DNA from: CAYSUS01 sp964434165
GTDB taxonomy: Bacteria; Planctomycetota; Planctomycetia; Pirellulales; Thermoguttaceae
Reading direction: 5' to 3'
NCBI GenBank assembly: GCA_964434165.1
Contig: CAYSUS010000063.1
Coordinates: 1-43,302 of the forward strand
DNA length: 43,302 bases
Part shown: positions 39,642 to 43,302 of the stretch, piece by piece
Layout of the letters: each line of letters opens with the position of its first letter
Numbering within the stretch: position 1 is the stretch's first letter
Position numbers and translations under genes: made by a program
Notes under the pieces: model-generated
The model's database searches: none
What the model saw: the letters and a program-made list of their open reading frames with translations, nothing else
What the model was told of the DNA's origin: nothing

Positions 39642-40912
39642 ATGGCCTTGTCCGCGATGTCCTTCCGGCACCACGCCCCGTCCCAGCGGATGCACTTGAC
39701 GGCCTGGTAGGCGTTGCGCTTGGCCTGGGGGATCGTCTCGCCCAGGGCCGTCACGTTCAGCACGCGCCCGCCGGCGCTGAGCACCTTCCCGTCCTCGGCC
39801 GGGGCTGTGCCGGCGTGGAAGACCTTCACGTCCTCCAGCCTCGCCGCCTCCTCCAGCCCGCGGATGGGGAGGCCCTTGGTGTAGGGTCCCGGGTAGCCCT
39901 CGCTGGCCATGACCACGCACACGGCCGGTCGCGGGTCCCAATCGAGAGGATCGAGCTGATCCAAACGCCCCTCGACGGCCGCTTCGAGCAGATCGACCAG
40001 GTCGGTCCTCAGCCGTACGAGCAGCGGCTGGCACTCGGGATCGCCGAACCGCACGTTGTACTCCAGCACCTTGGGGCCCTGCCTGGTGACCATCAGCCCC
40101 GCGTACAAGACGCCGCGGAACGGCCGGCCCTCGCGGTTCATGGCGTGGACCGTGGGCACGAGCACGTGCTCCTCGATCCAGTGGAGCATCGCGTCGTCCA
40201 CGAGCGGGGCAGGGCAGTAGGCCCCCATGCCGCCGGTGTTGGGGCCGCGGTCGCCGTCCATGGCCGGCTTGTGGTCCTGGGCAGGCTGGAGCGTGACGAG
40301 GGTCCGGCCGTCGGTCACGGCCAGCACGCTGGCCTCCTGGCCGTCGAGGCGCTCCTCGATCACCAGCCGGTCGCCGGCGGCCCCGAACTCCCGCTTGCCG
40401 GCGATCCGCTCCACGGCCGCCAGGGCTTGCTCGCGGTTGTCGCAGACGATCACCCCTTTGCCTGCGGCCAGCCCGTCGGCCTTGACCACGATGGGCATAT
40501 CCTCGCGATCGTTGAGGAATCGGAGCGCCGCGACGGCGTCCTGGAACGTGTGGTACTCCGCGCTGGGCACGTCGGCGCTGCGCAGCAAGTGCTTGCAGAA
40601 GACCTTGCTGGCCTCCAGTTCGGCGGCCGCCTTGTGCGGGCCGAAGACCCGCAGCCGTTGGGCCTGGAAGGCATCGACGATGCCGGCGGCGAGCGGCGCT
40701 TCGGGCCCGACCACGGTCAGTCCGATGTCCTGCTCCTTGGCGAAGCGGACAAGGGCGGGGAAGTCGTCCGAGGCGATCGGCACGTTCTCCGCGTCGGCGG
40801 CGGTGCCGGCGTTGCCCGGGGCCACGAAGACCTTGTCCGCGCGGGGGCTCTGCGCGAGCTTCCAGGCCAGGGCATGCTCGCGCCCGCCGCTGCCGATGAC
40901 GAGGATGTTCAT
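39575..40912 (-). CDS. purD: Phosphoribosylamine-glycine ligase
   Basis: A 445-residue ATP-grasp enzyme making glycinamide ribonucleotide in purine synthesis. The N-terminal block GSGGREHALAWKLAQSP, the ATP-grasp segment KADGLAAGKGVIV, PNTGGMGAYCPAP and YNVRFGDPECQPLLVR are all present. The usual family end falls around residue 423, at RKDIADKAM. The last 22 residues are Arg, Lys, Glu and Asp-rich and are encoded by an intergenic repeat (39491-39641). GGAGGAAG lies about 5-8 nt before the ATG. The gene is divergent from the small pair at 41070. Confidence 0.94.
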   Translation of the reverse strand: MNILVIGSGGREHALAWKLAQSPRADKVFVAPGNAGTAADAENVPIASDDFPALVRFAKEQDIGLTVVGPEAPLAAGIVDAFQAQRLRVFGPHKAAAELEASKVFCKHLLRSADVPSAEYHTFQDAVAALRFLNDREDMPIVVKADGLAAGKGVIVCDNREQALAAVERIAGKREFGAAGDRLVIEERLDGQEASVLAVTDGRTLVTLQPAQDHKPAMDGDRGPNTGGMGAYCPAPLVDDAMLHWIEEHVLVPTVHAMNREGRPFRGVLYAGLMVTRQGPKVLEYNVRFGDPECQPLLVRLRTDLVDLLEAAVEGRLDQLDPLDWDPRPAVCVVMASEGYPGPYTKGLPIRGLEEAARLEDVKVFHAGTAPAEDGKVLSAGGRVLNVTALGETIPQAKRNAYQAVKCIRWDGAWCRKDIADKAMTWRMSNEEDQRTEKGRRSKDE

Positions 40913-40980
40913 CCAGGCTTCCTCCTTCGCTTCGATGGAAACCGGCGATTCTACGAGATCGTCGGGAGAGGCGATAGGAG

Positions 40981-41009
40981 GTGCCACGGCCCTGCTGCGG
41001 TGCTATAAT
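40981..41009 (+). promoter_or_regulatory. Predicted promoter of the small gene pair
   Basis: GTGCCA (4 of 6) and a perfect TATAAT preceded by TGC (extended -10) are separated by 17 bp. The -10 ends 60 nt before the ATG at 41070. This is the best consensus promoter in the window. Confidence 0.6.
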
Positions 41010-41069
41010 CCCCACCTGTCTCCCTCGCGAAGCGCTCCGCAACTCCGCGAGAACGGACCGAGGATCGGG

Positions 41070-41318
41070 ATGCCGCTGCACCTGTCCCGCAATGTCCATG
41101 CCTGGGGCGTGGTTCCCGCTGGATGGAAGCCCGTCGAGGGAGGTACAATCAAGTATCCAGTTCGCAACCGCAAGCTTCGCAAGTACCTCCAGGGTCTGCT
41201 GCCTGGGAAGTGGCAGAAGGTCATTGAGAAGGGCACCTCCGGCGAGGTGCACTACCTGGAGCACGCTTCCGGTCAGGTGGCCGGGGTCAAGTCCTTCCCA
41301 GACGATCCAAGCCTATGA
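41070..41318 (+). CDS. Small protein, possible orphan toxin-like domain
   Basis: An 82-residue protein of unknown function. It is basic and rich in aromatic residues, with PVRNRKLRKYLQGLLPGKWQ in the middle and HYLEHASGQVAGVKSF near the end. Motifs of the type HYxEHxSGxVxGVK recall the C-terminal tips of bacterial polymorphic toxins. This is pattern memory, not a search result. There is no signal peptide. The start has AGGA 5 nt upstream and a good promoter in front. The stop codon overlaps the next gene (ATGA), so the two are almost certainly translated together. Confidence 0.65.
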   Translation: MPLHLSRNVHAWGVVPAGWKPVEGGTIKYPVRNRKLRKYLQGLLPGKWQKVIEKGTSGEVHYLEHASGQVAGVKSFPDDPSL

Positions 41319-41665
41319 GCAATCGAGTTGAGCTCCAGGGCCTGCTCGCCAGCGTCGACGGTGACGTGGCGCGCCGACGGGCGTTGTTCGCTTGGCTGAA
41401 TATGGGGCTCATCGAGTCCCTGGCGAACGGGCTTCTCAGTGGCGACGACGCGATCAGGCTGTTCTGTCACGCCGACAACTGCCTCTTCGTGCGCAAGCGC
41501 TTGCGCGGCCGACTGGCCAACGAAGTCATGAGCCGCGGGGCCCAACTGCCGGACCTTCATGAGGCCCTCCCTCCCGACGAAGCCCGCCGCGAGTTCCTCC
41601 ACGAGTTGGGCGAGATGCGCAGACTCTGCCTGAAACTCTTGGAAACGGAGCCTCTTGTCGTCTGA
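41315..41665 (+). CDS. Small helical protein, possible immunity partner
   Basis: A 116-residue, mostly helical protein starting inside the stop codon of the preceding gene. A conserved-looking core NMGLIESLANGLLSGDDAIRLF resembles the LGLIExLxNGxIsxxEAexLlF pattern of DUF3969-type families, some of which are listed as immunity proteins. The two halves are acidic and basic in turn. It has no membrane helix or signal. An ATGA overlap and one promoter suggest one unit with the gene before it. The Rieske gene follows with an overlap or a 19-nt gap depending on its start, so read-through into the respiratory genes is possible. Confidence 0.65.
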   Translation: MSNRVELQGLLASVDGDVARRRALFAWLNMGLIESLANGLLSGDDAIRLFCHADNCLFVRKRLRGRLANEVMSRGAQLPDLHEALPPDEARREFLHELGEMRRLCLKLLETEPLVV

Positions 41666-41684
41666 GCCCACGGTAAGCAGAGCC

Positions 41685-42257
41685 ATGTCCCGAACTGACA
41701 CCTCCGCACCCAGCCGGGCTCCCAATGCCGCAACCGGGCGTCCCAACCGCCGCCGCCGCGGCCTCCTCCGCGCGATGTTCGGCTCGGCGATGGGGCTGGG
41801 TTTCACCGCGCTGGGGGCCACGGCCGGGCTGTGGACCGCGGCCACCTGCCGCTTCATGATGCCCAACGCCCAAAGCGAGCGGGCGCGGCGGTTCAAGGTC
41901 GGCCGGCCCGAGCAGTACCCGCCGGGCCACGTCGAGACCCGCTTCAAGACCGAGTTCGGCGCATGGATCGTCCACGGCACGTTCCAGGGTCGGGCGCAGA
42001 TCTATGCCCTGCGCACCGTGTGCACGCATCTGGGCTGCATCACGCTCTGGCAGGACAGCGAGCAGCGGTTCAAGTGCCCCTGCCACGGCAGCAGCTTCAC
42101 CAAGGAGGGGATCAACTACGAGGGCCCGGCCCCGCGCCCGCTGGAGCGCTACGCGATCCGCATCGCCGACGACGGCCAGTTGGAGGTCGATCGCAGCCGC
42201 GTCTTTCGCGAGGAGCTCGGCGAGTGGGGGGATCCGGAGAGCTATGTACTAGTGTGA
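41685..42257 (+). CDS. Rieske iron-sulfur protein of a bc/b6f-type complex
   Basis: A 190-residue membrane-anchored protein. NRRRRGLLRAMFGSAMGLGF is a twin-arginine-like signal followed by one helix, as in most Rieske proteins exported folded. The C-terminal domain has both cluster boxes: CTHLGC and CPCHGSSF, giving two Cys and two His ligands to the 2Fe-2S centre plus the extra disulfide pair. It passes electrons from quinol to a cytochrome c or plastocyanin-type acceptor. TTG 41655 with GGAG 4 nt upstream is an alternative start that would add 10 residues and overlap the preceding gene. The cytochrome b gene follows. Confidence 0.92.
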   Translation: MSRTDTSAPSRAPNAATGRPNRRRRGLLRAMFGSAMGLGFTALGATAGLWTAATCRFMMPNAQSERARRFKVGRPEQYPPGHVETRFKTEFGAWIVHGTFQGRAQIYALRTVCTHLGCITLWQDSEQRFKCPCHGSSFTKEGINYEGPAPRPLERYAIRIADDGQLEVDRSRVFREELGEWGDPESYVLV

Positions 42258-42266
42258 AATGATGAA

Positions 42267-42336
42267 TGATGAATGGCGAATGCGGCAACGGGCCCCATTG
42301 GCGAATTCGTCATTCATCATCATTCGCCATTCATCA
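42267..42336. repeat. Perfect 16-bp inverted repeat between Rieske and cytochrome b genes
   Basis: TGATGAATGGCGAATG (42267-42282) and its exact complement (42321-42336) enclose 38 nt. Degenerate GAATGAT units extend both arms. It starts just after the Rieske stop and ends 10 nt before the cytochrome b ATG, leaving no normal ribosome binding site. Confidence 0.75.
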
Positions 42337-42346
42337 ATCCGTATCC

Positions 42347-43162
42347 ATGTCGCTCCTCGACCGCATCCGCCGCTCGCAGGTCTGGCGCAGCATCTTCCGC
42401 CATCCGGCGCCGGTCGATCGCCGCAACCGCGTGGCGGTGATCCTCACGAACCTGGTGCTCCACATCCACCCGGTGGCCGTGCAGAAGCACGCCCTGCGGT
42501 TTGGCTTCACCTGGTACATGGGGGCGATCTGCTTCTACCTGTTCCTGGTGGAGACGGTCACCGGCGTCCTGCTGATGTTCTACTACCGCCCGACCTTGGA
42601 GTGGGCCTACCACGACATGCTCGACCTCCGCGCCGTGGTCTCGCTGGGCATCCTCCGCGAGATCCACCGCTGGGGTGCCCACGCCATGGTGATCGCCGTG
42701 TGGCTGCACATGCTCCGCGTGTTTCTCACCGGCAGCTACAAGCGGCCGCGGGAGTTCAACTGGTGCGTGGGCGTGCTGCTGCTGGTGCTTACGCTGCTGC
42801 TCTCCTTCACCGGTTACCTGCTGCCGTGGGACCAGCTCTCCATGTGGGCGATCACCGTGGGCTCGAACATGGCGCGGGCCGTGCCGCTGGTGGGCCACGA
42901 GGGCCCGGGGCAACAGCTCCTGGTTCTCGGCAGCCTCGACATGATCACCAGCTCCAGCGACGCCCGGTTCTTCCTGTTGGGCGATTCGGAGGTGGGCGAG
43001 GAGACGCTGATCCGCTTCTACGTCCTGCACTGCGTGGCCCTGCCGCTCGTGGCCGCCTTCCTGATCGGCGTCCATTTCTGGCGGGTCCGCAAGGACGGCG
43101 GCCTCAGCGGTCCCGTGCCGGCGGAGGAGCCCGAATCCGCGCTGGAAGATGCATCTCCGTGA
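42347..43162 (+). CDS. Cytochrome b N-terminal subunit (b6-like)
   Basis: A 271-residue protein with four transmembrane helices, equivalent to the N-terminal half of cytochrome b or to cytochrome b6. The heme ligands are present as pairs: HRWGAHAMVIAVWLH (14 apart) in helix B and HCVALPLVAAFLIGVH (15 apart) in helix D. GYLLPWDQLSMWA follows helix C. The C-terminal half (subunit IV, with the PEWY motif) is absent, so it should be a separate gene past the window. The start was placed at 42347 because the upstream frame is repeat sequence. It lacks an evident ribosome binding site. Confidence 0.93.
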   Translation: MSLLDRIRRSQVWRSIFRHPAPVDRRNRVAVILTNLVLHIHPVAVQKHALRFGFTWYMGAICFYLFLVETVTGVLLMFYYRPTLEWAYHDMLDLRAVVSLGILREIHRWGAHAMVIAVWLHMLRVFLTGSYKRPREFNWCVGVLLLVLTLLLSFTGYLLPWDQLSMWAITVGSNMARAVPLVGHEGPGQQLLVLGSLDMITSSSDARFFLLGDSEVGEETLIRFYVLHCVALPLVAAFLIGVHFWRVRKDGGLSGPVPAEEPESALEDASP

Positions 43163-43206
43163 GAACGAACCACTACTAGCATCAGTTCATGCCGCCCTCA
43201 CCCCGA

Positions 43207-43227
43207 CCCTCTCCCAAAGGGAGAGGG
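43207..43227. terminator. Hairpin after the cytochrome b gene
   Basis: A perfect 9-bp stem, CCCTCTCCC and GGGAGAGGG, closes an AAA loop, 45 bp after the cytochrome b stop. The sequence resembles widespread bacterial CCCTCTCCC/GGGAGAGGG intergenic elements. No T tract follows, so termination is only possible. Confidence 0.5.
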
Positions 43228-43240
43228 AGCCACGAATACA

Positions 43241-43302
43241 CCCCGACCCACCCTCGCCCCGACCCACCCTCACCCCGACCCACCCTCGCCCCGACCCACC
43301 CT
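43241..43302. repeat. 16-bp tandem repeat cut by the window end
   Basis: The unit CCCCGACCCACCCTCR is repeated three full times and a partial fourth, starting at 43241. The last base of the unit alternates G, A, G, giving a 32-bp super-period. The array continues past the end of the window. Confidence 0.85.

Noticed and set aside
43241..43302. CRISPR-like array at the window end
   Set aside because: The units are contiguous 16-mers without spacers, so it is a simple tandem repeat.

Overview
The window is a high-GC chromosomal stretch of a free-living bacterium, most likely a planctomycete (Planctomycetota). The inference rests on gene content. There is a DUF1559 protein with a type IV pilin-like N-terminus, a LamG-repeat protein with a PEP-CTERM sorting tail next to a DUF1080 (3-keto-disaccharide hydrolase) gene, large BatA/VWA membrane proteins, a membrane-anchored prenyltransferase/squalene-cyclase-fold protein, a DUF5060-type glycoside hydrolase, and many intergenic inverted repeats. 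No plasmid, phage, insertion sequence, CRISPR array, rRNA or tRNA was recognised. About 33 protein genes are supported. Very long ORFs on the opposite strand of real genes are high-GC shadows.

Layout: 1-741 holds a hairpin terminator and no recognised gene. 742-6235 carries a DksA/TraR zinc-finger protein, a secreted HtrA-like protease, a nucleoside hydrolase (minus strand), trpD, and an MFS transporter overlapping trpD by ATGA. 6443-13652 is the surface and carbohydrate part: the LamG/PEP-CTERM protein, the DUF1080 protein, the DUF1559 pilin-like protein (minus), an alpha/alpha-barrel glycosidase, and a convergent sucrose-phosphate-synthase-like glycosyltransferase (minus). 14397-21383 holds an RND/MMPL transporter, a 32-residue very basic peptide gene, a FabZ-like dehydratase, a rhomboid protease and a BatA-type membrane protein. 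21521-27653 holds a DUF5060 glycoside hydrolase and a TonB-like-anchored cyclase-fold protein (both minus), then a VWA membrane protein (plus). 27763-34806 holds a diguanylate cyclase (minus) divergent from pyrB, then pyrC, a NYN/YacP-type RNA-binding protein, and an acyltransferase-ACP-acyl-ligase fusion. 35223-37301 carries five small genes in two overlapping groups: BON, proline-rich and unknown; then a SlyD-like isomerase and an exported protein. 37889-43162 holds a glutamate-synthase-like FMN oxidoreductase, purD (minus), an overlapping pair of small unknown genes that looks like a toxin/immunity unit, and a Rieske/cytochrome b pair. The window ends inside a 16-bp tandem repeat.

Functional links: pyrB and pyrC supply pyrimidine synthesis, purD purine synthesis and trpD tryptophan synthesis, all as scattered single genes or pairs. 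The Rieske and cytochrome b genes begin a bc/b6f-type quinol oxidase locus continuing past the window. The glycosidase and the sucrose-phosphate-synthase-like enzyme probably belong to sucrose or compatible-solute metabolism. The FabZ-like enzyme and the acyltransferase fusion point to lipid chemistry.

Non-coding signals: a -10 box of the form TAGAAT or TAGGAT recurs upstream of at least seven genes, often with a recognisable -35 at 17 bp. At least four families of intergenic repeats are present. One of them forms the last part of purD and another lies between the Rieske and cytochrome b genes. The best candidates for something undescribed are the small pair at 41070-41665, the 32-residue basic peptide at 17411, and the cyclase-fold protein with an N-terminal TonB-like anchor and a cysteine cluster.
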